A DNA stretch of 64,000 bases, taken from NCBI GenBank assembly GCA_002835545.1, contig PIZK01000007.1, positions 1 through 64,000 on the forward strand, written 5' to 3'. This stretch comes from Alteromonadales bacterium alter-6D02 (GTDB lineage Bacteria > Pseudomonadota > Gammaproteobacteria > Enterobacterales > Psychrobiaceae). Numbering within the stretch: the stretch's first letter is position 1; the number at the start of each line of letters is the position of its first letter. Shown here piece after piece: positions 54,907-64,000 of this stretch. The notes under the pieces were generated by a model, which saw only the letters and a list, made by a program, of their open reading frames with translations, was not told the origin of the DNA and did no database searches. The position numbers were made by a program, and so were the translations under genes.

Positions 54907-57900
54907 ATGAGAAGAATGTTAATTAACGCAACTCAATCTGAAGAGTTGCGGGTCGCCCTTGTGGATGGCCAAACCTTGTATGATCTGGACATTGAAAGTC
55001 CTGGTCATGAACAAACTAAAGCCAATATCTACAAAGGTACTATCACCCGCGTTGAACCTAGCCTTGAAGCCGCATTTGTTGACTACGGTGTAGAGCGTCA
55101 CGGTTTCTTACCGCTAAAAGAAATTGCTCGCGAATATTTCCCTGACGGTTATTCATTCAAAGGTCGCCCTAACATCAAAGATGTGATTAAGGAAGGCCAA
55201 GAAGTTATCGTTCAAATCGACAAAGAAGAGCGCGGTAACAAAGGGGCTGCACTGACTACCTTTATCAGTCTAGCCGGTGGTTACTTAGTCCTAATGCCAA
55301 ATAACCCTCGTGCAGGTGGTATTTCTCGTCGTATAGAAGGTGAAGAGCGCACTCAACTAAAAGCCGCACTTTCATCGTTGACGATGCCAAAAGGTATGGG
55401 CGTTATCGTTCGTACAGCTGGTGTCGGCAAAGCCTCTGAAGAACTACAATACGATTTAGATATCCTTGAAAATCACTGGCGTGCTATTAAAGAAGCAGCT
55501 AGTTCGCGCCCTGCTCCGTTTCTAATCCACCAAGAAAGTAACGTGATTGTTCGTGCAATGCGCGATTACTTACGCCGCGATATTGGTGAGATTTTAATTG
55601 ACCACCCTCGTGTATTTGAAAGTGCACGTGAGCACATCAGTGTGGTTCGCCCTGATTACTTAAACCGTGTTAAACAATACACTGGTGAAGTACCACTGTT
55701 TACTCACTATCAAATTGAAACGCAAATTGAATCAGCGTTCCAACGTGAGGTTCGCCTTCCTTCTGGTGGTTCGATTGTTATTGACCCAACTGAAGCATTA
55801 ACCTCAATCGACATTAACTCTGCCCGCGCAACTAAAGGCGGTGATATTGAAGAAACAGCGTTTAATACCAACTTAGAAGCCTCTGTTGAAATTGCACGCC
55901 AATTACGTTTGCGTGACCTTGGTGGCTTAGTGGTTATCGATTACATCGATATGTCATCGGTTAAACACCAACGTGAAGTAGAAAACAAATTACGTGATGC
56001 GCTCAAAGTTGATCGTGCTAAGATCCAAGTTGGTCGTATTTCTCGCTTTGGCTTAATGGAAATGTCGCGTCAGCGTATTCGTCCAAGTTTAGGTGAATCA
56101 AGCACTCACATTTGTCCACGTTGTGTCGGTCAAGGTACTATTCGTGGTACTGAGTCATTAGCATTATCAATTCTTCGTTTAATGGAAGAAGAAGCGATCA
56201 AAGATTCAACGGCACAAATCGAAGCACAAGTACCTGTGAACGTTGCTGCCTACTTATTAAATGAGAAGCGCAAAGCAATTCGTGTCATTGAAACACGCCA
56301 TGATGTACATGTAATTATCGTTCCTAACGTCAACCTAGAAACACCACATTATGAAGTTATCCGTCATCGTAACGATGATAAAGTCAGCGCAAGTAGCTAC
56401 GAGTTAGTGAAAGAAACTGATGCAGATAACGAATACGAGTCGCGCTTATTAAAATCTGAAATTAGTAAGAATGAGCCTGTTCTAAAAGGTATTTCTGCAC
56501 CTGCAACGCCACCACCTGTGACACCAGTTGAAGCACCGCAAGCCGCGCCAGTTCAAACGGCTCCAGCGACGCCACAAGCACAAGCAGTTCAACCGTCACT
56601 GTTTGCTAAAATTGCAGGCTTCATTAAAGGCTTATTCGTTCAAGAGCCTCAAGAAGAAGAAAAGAAACAGGAAGAGCCAGAAAAGCCAAAGAACAAGTAC
56701 AATAACAACCGCAACCGTAACCGCAATCGCAATCGTAATCGCAATCGTCAGGGAAACCGTCGCCCTAACGACAATAAAGGTGAAAACGAGCGCGAAAGTG
56801 CCGATCTTCGTGATAATAAAGAAGAGAGTAAAGAGCGTAGCGAGAATCGTCGTAAGCCGAGAAAACCACGCAATCCTAAACCGTCACAGGCAAAGCATGA
56901 CAATGCTAATTCGCAAGAAGAGCAAGTAGCACAACGCCGTCAACGTCGTAATATGCGTAAGAAAGTGCGTTCTGGCGCTGAAGACAAGACTGTTGAAACA
57001 GAGCAGCCTGCAGTGCCTGTTAAAGCAAGCGTTCAAAATGACGCCGTGAACACAGATGTAACAACAGCAGAGAAAGTTGCTTCTGAAAACGCAGGTAACA
57101 ATACTGAGCATGCCAACGAGAAGGAAGATGGTCAAAATAACCGTCGTCGTAATCGTCGCTCTCCGCGTCATTTGCGCTCTTCAGGTCAGCGTCGTAATCG
57201 CCAAGATCGTAATAACAACGATGAAGCGGTTGAAGCGCGTTACCCAATTAAAACAACTGACGAGTTAGCTGCTGAGGTTGCTCAAGAGCAACAACAAGCC
57301 GCACAACAAGTTGACGTTGAACAAGCACCAGTGACTGAAACTCAAGTTGAAGCAACATCTGTTGTAGAAACGACTGTTGAAGCGACACCTGTTGTAGAAA
57401 CAACTGTTGAAGCGACACCTGTTGAAGCGACTATCGAACCTGTCGCAGAACAATCAGTTGAAGCAGTGGAAGCGGCCCCAGTTAAAGTTGCTGAAGAAGC
57501 ACCAGCTCCATCGATTGAAACGCCTAACGAGGCAGTTGAAGAAGTAGTTGCCGTTGAAGCTCCTGCGCCAGTTGTTGAAGCTCCAGTGATTGAAGCAGCG
57601 CCAGTAGTCACTGAACCAACAGTTGCAGCTGATCCAGTAGTTGAAGCACCAGTAGTTGAAGCACCAGTGGTTGAAGCGCCAATCGTCGAAGAAGCTGTTA
57701 CTGCACCAGTTGTTGAAAATACTGCTGAAGCATCGGAAAAAGCAGCAACTCAACAAACAACAGCAACAGTGACGACAGTTAAGGGGCACGCTAGCGCACC
57801 AGTCACTACGCCAAAAGCTGCTCCAGCTGTTCATAGTGGTGTTGCAGTGCAACCAATGCCTGCGGAGCAACGTATACCGTTCCACCGCAGTAATAAGGCA

Positions 57901-57957
57901 ACCAGCACACAGCAAGCAACAAGCAGAGCGTCAAGTGGTCCTATGCTAGCGAAATAA
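54907..57957 (+). CDS. rne: ribonuclease E
   Basis: 1016 aa from ATG 54907, where [21 protein letters not shown] aligns with E. coli; the frame is open to a TTG at 54877. S1 domain (about 35-120), 5'-sensor, DNase-I-like catalytic part with IDINSARA and VVIDYIDM, Zn-link C403-P-R-C406. The C-terminal half is disordered: an NR-repeat arginine-rich RNA-binding stretch (about 601-616), further Arg-rich blocks, then Val/Glu/Ala/Pro repeats (VEAPVVEAP) and SSGPMLAK at the end, a probable PNPase contact. Scaffold of the degradosome. Strong terminator follows. Confidence 0.96.
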   Translation: MRRMLINATQSEELRVALVDGQTLYDLDIESPGHEQTKANIYKGTITRVEPSLEAAFVDYGVERHGFLPLKEIAREYFPDGYSFKGRPNIKDVIKEGQEVIVQIDKEERGNKGAALTTFISLAGGYLVLMPNNPRAGGISRRIEGEERTQLKAALSSLTMPKGMGVIVRTAGVGKASEELQYDLDILENHWRAIKEAASSRPAPFLIHQESNVIVRAMRDYLRRDIGEILIDHPRVFESAREHISVVRPDYLNRVKQYTGEVPLFTHYQIETQIESAFQREVRLPSGGSIVIDPTEALTSIDINSARATKGGDIEETAFNTNLEASVEIARQLRLRDLGGLVVIDYIDMSSVKHQREVENKLRDALKVDRAKIQVGRISRFGLMEMSRQRIRPSLGESSTHICPRCVGQGTIRGTESLALSILRLMEEEAIKDSTAQIEAQVPVNVAAYLLNEKRKAIRVIETRHDVHVIIVPNVNLETPHYEVIRHRNDDKVSASSYELVKETDADNEYESRLLKSEISKNEPVLKGISAPATPPPVTPVEAPQAAPVQTAPATPQAQAVQPSLFAKIAGFIKGLFVQEPQEEEKKQEEPEKPKNKYNNNRNRNRNRNRNRNRQGNRRPNDNKGENERESADLRDNKEESKERSENRRKPRKPRNPKPSQAKHDNANSQEEQVAQRRQRRNMRKKVRSGAEDKTVETEQPAVPVKASVQNDAVNTDVTTAEKVASENAGNNTEHANEKEDGQNNRRRNRRSPRHLRSSGQRRNRQDRNNNDEAVEARYPIKTTDELAAEVAQEQQQAAQQVDVEQAPVTETQVEATSVVETTVEATPVVETTVEATPVEATIEPVAEQSVEAVEAAPVKVAEEAPAPSIETPNEAVEEVVAVEAPAPVVEAPVIEAAPVVTEPTVAADPVVEAPVVEAPVVEAPIVEEAVTAPVVENTAEASEKAATQQTTATVTTVKGHASAPVTTPKAAPAVHSGVAVQPMPAEQRIPFHRSNKATSTQQATSRASSGPMLAK

Positions 57958-58006
57958 CGCTAGCAGTAAGCGACTAACAATCGTTTAGGCAATATGTTTG
58001 GATAAT

Positions 58007-58036
58007 AAAAAGCAGTGAGAAATCACTGCTTTTTTT
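58007..58036 (+). terminator. rne terminator
   Basis: AAAAAGCAGTGA (58007-58018), GAAA loop, TCACTGCTTTTT then more T. Textbook intrinsic terminator 50 bp after rne. Confidence 0.93.
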
Positions 58037-58189
58037 GTTTATGTAGAAAAGTATAAATAGTGAAAATGTATGAGTTAACCCTACAGCATCACTCATGCAC
58101 GCTTTAACCAGAATCTCGCTGTTAAGAATGAAACTAAGATCCTAAATTTAACACTTTCAGAATGGTATATGTACCCGCCCCCGATACTG

Positions 58190-58220
58190 TCGTTCCGGCG
58201 TGCTTTTAGCCGGAATCTCG
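58190..58220. repeat. dispersed GCCGGAATC repeat
   Basis: TCGTTCCGGCGTGC + TTTTAGCCGGAATCTCG, a near-palindromic element abutting the 3' end of the phosphatase gene; best-preserved copy of the family. Confidence 0.6.
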
Positions 58221-58727
58221 CTTGTTCTTTAATTCCAACTGTAAGTGCTCAATTAAGCCATCACAGCCCTGCTCTATTAGCGCTAACACCAAGTCAAAAC
58301 CTTTGCTGCCACCGTAATAAGGATCGGGTACTTCCGTTGTCACAGCATCGTCACAAGCACTCCTAAAGTTAAGAAGTAGTTGTATTTTATACTGCAGCTC
58401 TTTGGGGCAACGCGATAAAAGTTCACGCTCGTTATCTTCATCCATCGCTAAAATAAAATCGAAATCATGAAAGTCTTGATCGACTACCGGGCGAGACCGC
58501 ATCCCTTTAAAACTGTACCCTTTAGCTTCTGCAACCATCATCGACCGCGGATCAGGCTTTTTTCCTTGATGAAAGGCTATTGTCCCCGCAGAATCAACAG
58601 TCACTGCTACCTCCTGTTGATCCAACTTTTTTTTCAAAACAGCTTCTGCGGTTGGCGAGCGACAGATGTTACCCATGCATACCATTAACACTGAAAAATC
58701 GTTCTTTTTTTGTTTTAAACCAAACAC
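58206..58727 (-). CDS. low-molecular-weight protein-tyrosine phosphatase
   Basis: 173 aa from GTG 58727 (AGGGA 8 nt upstream); the frame extends to ATG 58778. VCMGNICRSPTAE is the P-loop C-x5-R and VPDPYYGG carries the general-acid Asp. Cytosolic; usually acts on bacterial tyrosine kinases or arsenate. The 3' end runs into a dispersed repeat, so its last codons (residues after about 166) may be repeat-derived. Confidence 0.87.
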   Translation of the reverse strand: MFGLKQKKNDFSVLMVCMGNICRSPTAEAVLKKKLDQQEVAVTVDSAGTIAFHQGKKPDPRSMMVAEAKGYSFKGMRSRPVVDQDFHDFDFILAMDEDNERELLSRCPKELQYKIQLLLNFRSACDDAVTTEVPDPYYGGSKGFDLVLALIEQGCDGLIEHLQLELKNKRDSG

Positions 58728-59024
58728 TTTATTAATCCCTGTATATTTTATAGGCCAAACAACGTCTCTAAGCATCAATTACTCAGTTTGTTTTGGGATA
58801 ATTCTTGAGCCAATAGTATTGATAAAGCTTTCGCTTCTGTCCAGCCTTTAATAAACGAGGAACGATAACTATCTACAGATACTATCGGGAAAAAATACCA
58901 TGCAGTTAAAACCTGTAAGGGACAAGACTAACTATTTAGCGAAATTCCTATCATGAAAAGGTGGTGAATTTAGTGAAACTCAATTAGTAGTTAGAACACA
59001 AGCTTTATGCCAACCCCAGCTAAC

Positions 59025-60242
59025 TCAATGAAAAACAAAATTTTTAGCTTTACTTAAAGGGAATCTATTCCCCTTGCTATCTACTCGCCACAAGTTTTCA
59101 TTCTCAATGAGTAATGCTTCATTAATCCCTCTGCCATGAGGCACATCGACTCTAATCACTTTTCGATCAAAATCATGACCAACATGTTCTGTCAAGGTGT
59201 GACCAATTACAATTCGAGAGGCATTGAAGGTCAATAAGACCCGCTCGACATGTTCTATCTGAGCTTTTTCGCCTTGGCCACGATGTGTCATATCCTTGGC
59301 TAAGTTACGATAAAATAAGAGGCCTTCATGACCATTTAAAAAACCACTTTCTGCAAAACCTTTAGCTAGGTCGCGCAATACGAAGCGCTCTTCTACTTCG
59401 GCATCAATGCGCCCAAGTGTCGGTTGCTGCTCAAGGACGTAAGGAGAAACCCCACCGTGCACATATAACGTGTCGCCTAGCTTTATCATCGCTGGTTTGC
59501 TCTGTAACCACTGAGCAAGCTCCGAGGATTCAGACCAGAGCGCTTTGGGCGATAACCCTATAGCTCTTGAGCTACCATAATACTTTCTAGCGATGGACTT
59601 AATCCCACCATGTAACAAATAGCGCTCGTGATTTCCCAGTACATAGTGAACTTGGCCTCCAGCTAACTGAGCTTGTGCCTCAAGCTTATAAATAAGCCAT
59701 AACAAGGGGACAACATTAATTCCTCGGTCAACCATGTCGCCTATCAGTACTAAGTGACCAGAACCATAACGCCAATCGAGAGCGTCATTGATTACACCAT
59801 TTGCGTGTAACAATCCTGTCATGGCGTCAAAATTTCCTTCGAGATCAGACATGGCTAACACCTTACTTGGCTTGTCATAACTTAATGATGATCGCGGGTA
59901 ACTGCTTCTTAGTTCAACTTCAAATGTTGTTGCTGCGTCGTTTTCAACAGTCACATCAACCTTATCAGCAACAGCTATCTTTGTTGCTGTCGTGTCACCA
60001 TCACCATCGCCTGTCACATACCAAGCAAACCGTTTATCGCCTTGGTTAAATACATAAGGACCGTCATGCACTAATGGCACATTCTGATACTCGACAAATA
60101 ACCACTCATGCGTTTGGGGTGAGTATCCGATATATTTACCGTCGTACACCCTGATGCCAAGACCACTGTATCGGCTAAATAAACTAACACTAATAATAAG
60201 CAGTAACAGGAGACTAAAAAAGGAAAGCAAAGCTTTTTTCAA
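59025..60242 (-). CDS. membrane-anchored PPP-type metallophosphatase (Shelphs-like)
   Basis: 405 aa. A TM/signal anchor (5-22) and an extra N-terminal region of ~130 residues precede a calcineurin-like catalytic domain: MSDLEGN, GDMVDRG, LGNHER, LYVHGGVSP and VIGHTLTEH, all metal ligands present. Resembles Shewanella-like Ser/Thr/Tyr phosphatases. Probably periplasmic. Start TTG 60242 with AAGGACG 7 nt upstream. Confidence 0.88.
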   Translation of the reverse strand: MKKALLSFFSLLLLLIISVSLFSRYSGLGIRVYDGKYIGYSPQTHEWLFVEYQNVPLVHDGPYVFNQGDKRFAWYVTGDGDGDTTATKIAVADKVDVTVENDAATTFEVELRSSYPRSSLSYDKPSKVLAMSDLEGNFDAMTGLLHANGVINDALDWRYGSGHLVLIGDMVDRGINVVPLLWLIYKLEAQAQLAGGQVHYVLGNHERYLLHGGIKSIARKYYGSSRAIGLSPKALWSESSELAQWLQSKPAMIKLGDTLYVHGGVSPYVLEQQPTLGRIDAEVEERFVLRDLAKGFAESGFLNGHEGLLFYRNLAKDMTHRGQGEKAQIEHVERVLLTFNASRIVIGHTLTEHVGHDFDRKVIRVDVPHGRGINEALLIENENLWRVDSKGNRFPLSKAKNFVFH

Positions 60243-60472
60243 GTGTAAACGTCCTTGTGTTCAGTGAGCACCGCTCATTTATAAACCTTGTGAACAAGTA
60301 TGAGAATGAACGACTATCGGCTTCGTAGAAAGCATATTTGTTAACACAACCTCATAAACTACCGTGGCATAAAAATAAACTCAGCTGGCTCGAGGTACCA
60401 TTCACCATTATATTATCTATTCCACCTCATCAAATAGTGAACCACAGTGTGTAAACACCATGAGCTTTAAAA

Positions 60473-60682
60473 CTATTTCTTACCAATGACTTCCTGACGC
60501 TCTTGCTCATATTCTTTAAACGATTGACGTTCTTGGGTGAGGCATTGCTTGTGTTGCTCGGCAGTTTGAGCCTCTTGAATACACTTACTTTTTTGGTAAT
60601 TTTGGCCCGACTCGTACAGACTCTGATTAGTGCATCCAGATAAAAGAATTGCAGTAAATAACAGATAGAAAGGTTTATTCAT
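60473..60682 (-). CDS. small lipoprotein
   Basis: 69 aa with lipobox LSGC at Cys17; the rest is charged, coiled-coil-like (QEAQTAEQHKQCLTQERQSF). No family recognised. GTG/AGG-like site precedes the ATG. Confidence 0.75.
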   Translation of the reverse strand: MNKPFYLLFTAILLSGCTNQSLYESGQNYQKSKCIQEAQTAEQHKQCLTQERQSFKEYEQERQEVIGKK

Positions 60683-60996
60683 TTTTACACCTGTGAGGTA
60701 ATTTAACGTTCAAGTAATATGATTAGTAAGCATAAATAAGGTTCAACTGAAATTGTAATAGTTCATATTTAATCTGACAATTTTAAATATGAGTTTAAAC
60801 TTAACCGCACAATAATCACGCTTATTAAAGCACTTGGGGGCACAAAGTACCTTTAATCTTGTACATCAAATAGGGATTACCGCTAGTCGGTAAAGGCCAC
60901 TATCATTATCTCTATTGAAGACTCTATAAAAGAGCCATAGGGCTCAATCACTGAAAGTAATGACATGACCCGGCATTTATTTTAAGTTAACTCAGT
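60683..60996. other. intergenic region, nothing recognised
   Basis: 314 bp, AT-rich, between two minus-strand genes. Holds presumably the promoter of the lipoprotein gene; I see no ORF or repeat. Confidence 0.45.
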
Positions 60997-61461
60997 TCAA
61001 CACAGCTCTCTCAGGGTTTTCACCTGTTTAAATTCAGTTTCTATTTCTATTGACAAGCGGTTAAACCACACGGCGTCTAGCCCTGCCTTTAATGCTGGTA
61101 AGACATCGTTGTCAACACTATCACCCACCATTGTAACCTGTTTAGCCTTAACACCTAAAAGGTTGATGATTGATGGGTAAAAATGAGCGTCTGCTTTACC
61201 GCAGCCTAAGTTGGCTTTGCAAAAATATCCCGAGATATACTGTGCAAGGCCAACACGTATAAAAGCTTTCTCAATATCAACTGCCGCTGAGTTGTCGGCA
61301 TTGGTGGCGATATAGATTGAATAAAATTGAGATAGCAATGCCAAAACGTCAGATGCTCCATCCACAGCATTAACCGTTTGCCAATCACACATTTTGCCAT
61401 GAGAACCTGGGTGATCAACCATTAAGGTATCTCCCCAATCAAATAGGTAGACTTTTTTCAC
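60997..61461 (-). CDS. small HAD-superfamily hydrolase
   Basis: 154 aa. Motif I is DWGDT: the nucleophile Asp is present but the usual second Asp (general acid) is Gly, as in one HAD subgroup. TNAD is motif II, and GDSVDNDVLPALKAG motif IV. No cap insert of size. Substrate unknown. Confidence 0.82.
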   Translation of the reverse strand: MKKVYLFDWGDTLMVDHPGSHGKMCDWQTVNAVDGASDVLALLSQFYSIYIATNADNSAAVDIEKAFIRVGLAQYISGYFCKANLGCGKADAHFYPSIINLLGVKAKQVTMVGDSVDNDVLPALKAGLDAVWFNRLSIEIETEFKQVKTLRELC

Positions 61462-61489
61462 GTATTGACTCCCTGGTTGAAAAGCGTTG

Positions 61490-62539
61490 TTAAAGCACTT
61501 TCCCTGCTAACTGTAAGGTAAGCTCTGTTGCTGAAACTTCTTTACACCCCATCGTATTTTGTCCGCACCATAGCGGAGTAAAATCAGTTCGCCCCTGTTG
61601 TTCAGCACGCTGGCGTAATTGCCCCATTTCAATAGAGGCATAAGGAAATGCAGGAGCATCGGCGCTAAGATAACCTAACTCTTGCATGCTGCGATTAACG
61701 ATACCACGGGCAGGTTTACCGGAAAAAATATTAGTCAGTGCGGTATGCTGTGATTGTTCACTGGTTATTGCGGCTCGATGCAATTGGGATGTTGTTGCTT
61801 CGGAGCATAATAAATAAGCAGTTCCAACTTGTGCGGCACATGCACCCAACTGCAATGCGACTTCTACCCCCAGCCGATCAGCGATGCCACCGGCAGCAAT
61901 GACTGGAATAGTGACTTGGTCAATAATCTGTGGCACCAGGGCTATCGTTCCCAATTGAGTTGTTAGATCATTGGATAAAAACATGCCTCGGTGCCCACCA
62001 GCTTCTAACCCTTGAGCAATAATGGCATCGGCACCATTAGCTTCTAGCCACAGAGCTTCTTTGACTGTTGTGGCTGTAGATATAACCTTACAGCCCCACC
62101 CTTTGATTCGTTGCAATAACGATCGCTCAGGAAGCCCAAAGTGAAAACTAATAACCTCTGGACTGAATGGTTCAATGGCATCAGCAATTTGGTGACTAAA
62201 AGGAACACGACTTGCTCCCTGTGGTGATGACTCAATCTCAACGCCAAGTTCTGTAAAATAATGCTCGAGTGTGCTCCGCCACTTGATCTGTCTCGCTTCA
62301 TTGTATTGGGGCATCTGATGACAGAAAAAATTTAAGTTGCAAGGAGCGGTCGTTGCCTGCTTGATCAATGTCATTTCACGAACAATTTTATCAATCGTCA
62401 ACATACCACACGGCAACGAGCCTAAACCACCAGCCTTACTTACCGCTATCGCTAACGCGCTATCTTGTACGCCAGCCATTGGAGATTGAATAATTGGTAG
62501 TTCAATGCCTAGTAATCTTTGTAAATTATTATTCTTCAT
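61490..62539 (-). CDS. nitronate monooxygenase
   Basis: 349 aa FMN-dependent TIM barrel (NPD/NMO). LPIIQSPMAGV, QGLEAGGHRGMF, VIAAGGIADRLGV and AAQVGTAYLLCSEA are conserved FMN-binding blocks. Detoxifies propionate-3-nitronate and similar. Ends 28 bp upstream of the HAD gene start. Confidence 0.92.
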   Translation of the reverse strand: MKNNNLQRLLGIELPIIQSPMAGVQDSALAIAVSKAGGLGSLPCGMLTIDKIVREMTLIKQATTAPCNLNFFCHQMPQYNEARQIKWRSTLEHYFTELGVEIESSPQGASRVPFSHQIADAIEPFSPEVISFHFGLPERSLLQRIKGWGCKVISTATTVKEALWLEANGADAIIAQGLEAGGHRGMFLSNDLTTQLGTIALVPQIIDQVTIPVIAAGGIADRLGVEVALQLGACAAQVGTAYLLCSEATTSQLHRAAITSEQSQHTALTNIFSGKPARGIVNRSMQELGYLSADAPAFPYASIEMGQLRQRAEQQGRTDFTPLWCGQNTMGCKEVSATELTLQLAGKVL

Positions 62540-62591
62540 ATTATCCCCTAGTCACGCATTATGGTCGTTGATTCAAACATTTAATTATTAT

Positions 62592-63080
62592 TCATTGTTG
62601 GTTCATGTTTTTCCCGCCTAAAAATTGTGATCTTGGCGTATAGTTAATCCAATCTGTCTGCTTAATGATTTTATTGTTTACATCAAATTTTTGAATGATT
62701 ATAAATAGCCACGGCCCCATCGTTTGACCATTAAACTCGAATGCATTAAATACCCCCTCTGTCACTACCGTGTCTTTATCGACGATATGCTGAGTCACAG
62801 TTAACACCCTATTACCGTCAATTAACTTGAACTGGCCCTGATCCCACGCGAAGAAGTCACTTATTTGTTTTTGACCTTCTAAGTGATTACCATAAATAAT
62901 GTCAAAGAGTTGTGCGTCTTCGGCATAAAAAGACATTAACCGTTTTAGGTCGGTACGCGTAGCATAGACAGAAAAATACTCTTCACTAACAGCTTTTAAC
63001 ACTTCTTTTTTGTGAGGTATAACAGCACAGCTGGATAAGAAGAAAAAAGCGGTAATAATAACTAACATTAGTTTTTTCAA
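62592..63080 (-). CDS. NTF2-like (SnoaL-type) lipoprotein
   Basis: 162 aa with lipobox LSSC (Cys18). The mature part has the NTF2-like pattern (EEYFSVYATRTDLKRLMSFYAEDAQLFDI..., then GPWLFIIIQKFDVNNKI...QTDWINY). Binds a small ligand or acts structurally; unknown. Confidence 0.8.
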   Translation of the reverse strand: MKKLMLVIITAFFFLSSCAVIPHKKEVLKAVSEEYFSVYATRTDLKRLMSFYAEDAQLFDIIYGNHLEGQKQISDFFAWDQGQFKLIDGNRVLTVTQHIVDKDTVVTEGVFNAFEFNGQTMGPWLFIIIQKFDVNNKIIKQTDWINYTPRSQFLGGKNMNQQ

Positions 63081-63172
63081 AATAAGAACCTGTTATCAAC
63101 TCGGTGCATTAGAATATAAGCTAGGCAAGCCTTAAAGAATATAGGACTTGCCAAACTAAATTAGTATTATTG

Positions 63173-64000
63173 TTAAGGTAAGTGCTGCTTAATAAACAGA
63201 TCAATAGCTTTAAGGGCTTTTTCTCTATTTTTGCTATTACTTAAATAATGATTACCCTTTTCTAAAGTGATAAAAGAAACCTCTTTGTCTGTATCTTCCA
63301 TTTCCTCATGCATGTCTTTTGATTGGCTCATTGGAACCACTAAGTCATGTTCACCATGAATCAGTAAAACAGGCGCCTTAATGTCTTTGACAAAATTGAT
63401 TGGTGATATCGTTTCCAAATGATCAGACTCCACACTTCCGTTTAGAAGTAATTTTTGCCAATAGGATACGACCCAATGATCTGAACCGTGCTGATGTTTT
63501 TCTGTACGGAGCATCTGTTTCACATCACTCACGCCATTAATTGAAACAGCGCACTGGTATAAATTGGGGGTAAATACGGCTCCAGCCAGTGCCGCATAAC
63601 CACCATAACTGGCTCCTACAATACAAACTCGATTTGCATCTATTTTACCCTCTTTAATCAATGCACCAACTGCGTCAGTTAAATCATCTTGCATCTTTAA
63701 CCCCCACTCGCCATGACCTTGGCTTAAGTGTTCAGCGCCAAAGCCTTTAGAGCCTCTAAATTGAGGTTGAATCACTAAGTAACCTTGTGAAGCAAAATAT
63801 TGGGTCAACCAATCAAACCTTATTTTATCGTATGATTCAGGGCCGCCATGGGGAAGCATGATTGCAGGTAAATTCTTTGGTTCAAGGTGCTTAGGTAGTG
63901 TCAATAACGTCGGAATAGTTAACCCGTCACGAGCTTTAAATGAGTAAACCTCAATAGGATTAATGTGCTGCGCCTTTACATCCGGTCGTCCATGCGTCAA
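63173..64000 (-). CDS. S9 (prolyl oligopeptidase) family peptidase, C-terminal part
   Basis: The frame is open at the right edge, so the N-terminal propeller is outside. Visible 275+ residues: catalytic domain with GASYGGYAA (Ser), HGEHDLVVP (Asp) and KGNHYLS (His), plus LPHGGPESYD oxyanion loop. Acylaminoacyl/dipeptidyl peptidase type. Confidence 0.92.
   Translation of the reverse strand: MTHGRPDVKAQHINPIEVYSFKARDGLTIPTLLTLPKHLEPKNLPAIMLPHGGPESYDKIRFDWLTQYFASQGYLVIQPQFRGSKGFGAEHLSQGHGEWGLKMQDDLTDAVGALIKEGKIDANRVCIVGASYGGYAALAGAVFTPNLYQCAVSINGVSDVKQMLRTEKHQHGSDHWVVSYWQKLLLNGSVESDHLETISPINFVKDIKAPVLLIHGEHDLVVPMSQSKDMHEEMEDTDKEVSFITLEKGNHYLSNSKNREKALKAIDLFIKQHLP

Noticed and set aside
57265-57915. 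Long antisense ORFs opposite the 3' part of rne
   Set aside because: They mirror the low-complexity Val/Glu/Ala/Pro coding repeats, giving Cys/Asn/Phe-rich or Thr/Ser-rich nonsense.

Overview
The window looks like a chromosome segment from a marine gammaproteobacterium of the order Alteromonadales, probably Colwelliaceae/Thalassotalea-like. That placement is inferred from a fairly AT-rich sequence, a FabV-type enoyl reductase, a recC-recB-recD operon without ptrA, the yceD-rpmF-plsX-fabHDG-acpP-fabF cluster and an RNase E of the gammaproteobacterial type. No tRNA, rRNA or CRISPR array was seen.

Layout. (1) 1-1996, minus: the 5' part of a large SIR2-STAND gene resembling the anti-phage Avs5 class, cut by the window edge. 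(2) 2.3-13.9 kb, minus: a repeat patch, apbE, an ICMT-like methyltransferase, pdxH, then recD, recB and recC (transcribed C-B-D). (3) 14.0-19.5 kb: a large hybrid histidine kinase, a DsbA-like lipoprotein and a TSUP permease. (4) 19.8-21.0 kb: fabV. (5) 21.4-30.3 kb: a chromosomal-integron-type gene-cassette array. Its short plus-strand genes are each followed by a foldable attC-like site: nine complete sites and one damaged. The cassettes encode a LanC-like protein, an esterase, a GNAT acetyltransferase, small membrane proteins, lipoproteins and unknowns. No integron integrase is present. Decayed IS91-type transposase and tyrosine-recombinase pieces interrupt the array. The 3' end of fabV, its terminator and about 330 bp of leader occur three times; each copy ends at the same GTTA and is followed by a different cassette. 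(6) 30.7-44.7 kb: ordinary accessory and housekeeping genes, including a VOC protein, hydrolases, an aminotransferase, a glutamate-cysteine-ligase-like/aspartoacylase-like pair, a radical SAM protein, hemH and an aldehyde dehydrogenase-TetR-DUF1294 operon with a palindromic operator. (7) 44.8-51.1 kb, minus: the fatty-acid and phospholipid cluster, including rpmF. (8) 51.3-58.0 kb: yceF (Maf), tandem repeats, a HAD phosphatase with rluC, and rne behind a long leader. (9) 58.2-64 kb, minus: protein phosphatases, a small lipoprotein, a HAD protein, nitronate monooxygenase, an NTF2-like lipoprotein and the C-terminal half of an S9 peptidase.

How the genes work together. RecBCD repairs double-strand breaks and degrades foreign linear DNA, while the SIR2-STAND protein would be an abortive-infection sensor-effector. 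FabV completes the elongation cycle whose other enzymes are encoded 25 kb away. The cassette array is the accessory hot spot. I infer that the fabV tail, together with its GTTA junction, has served repeatedly as an anchor for new cassettes.
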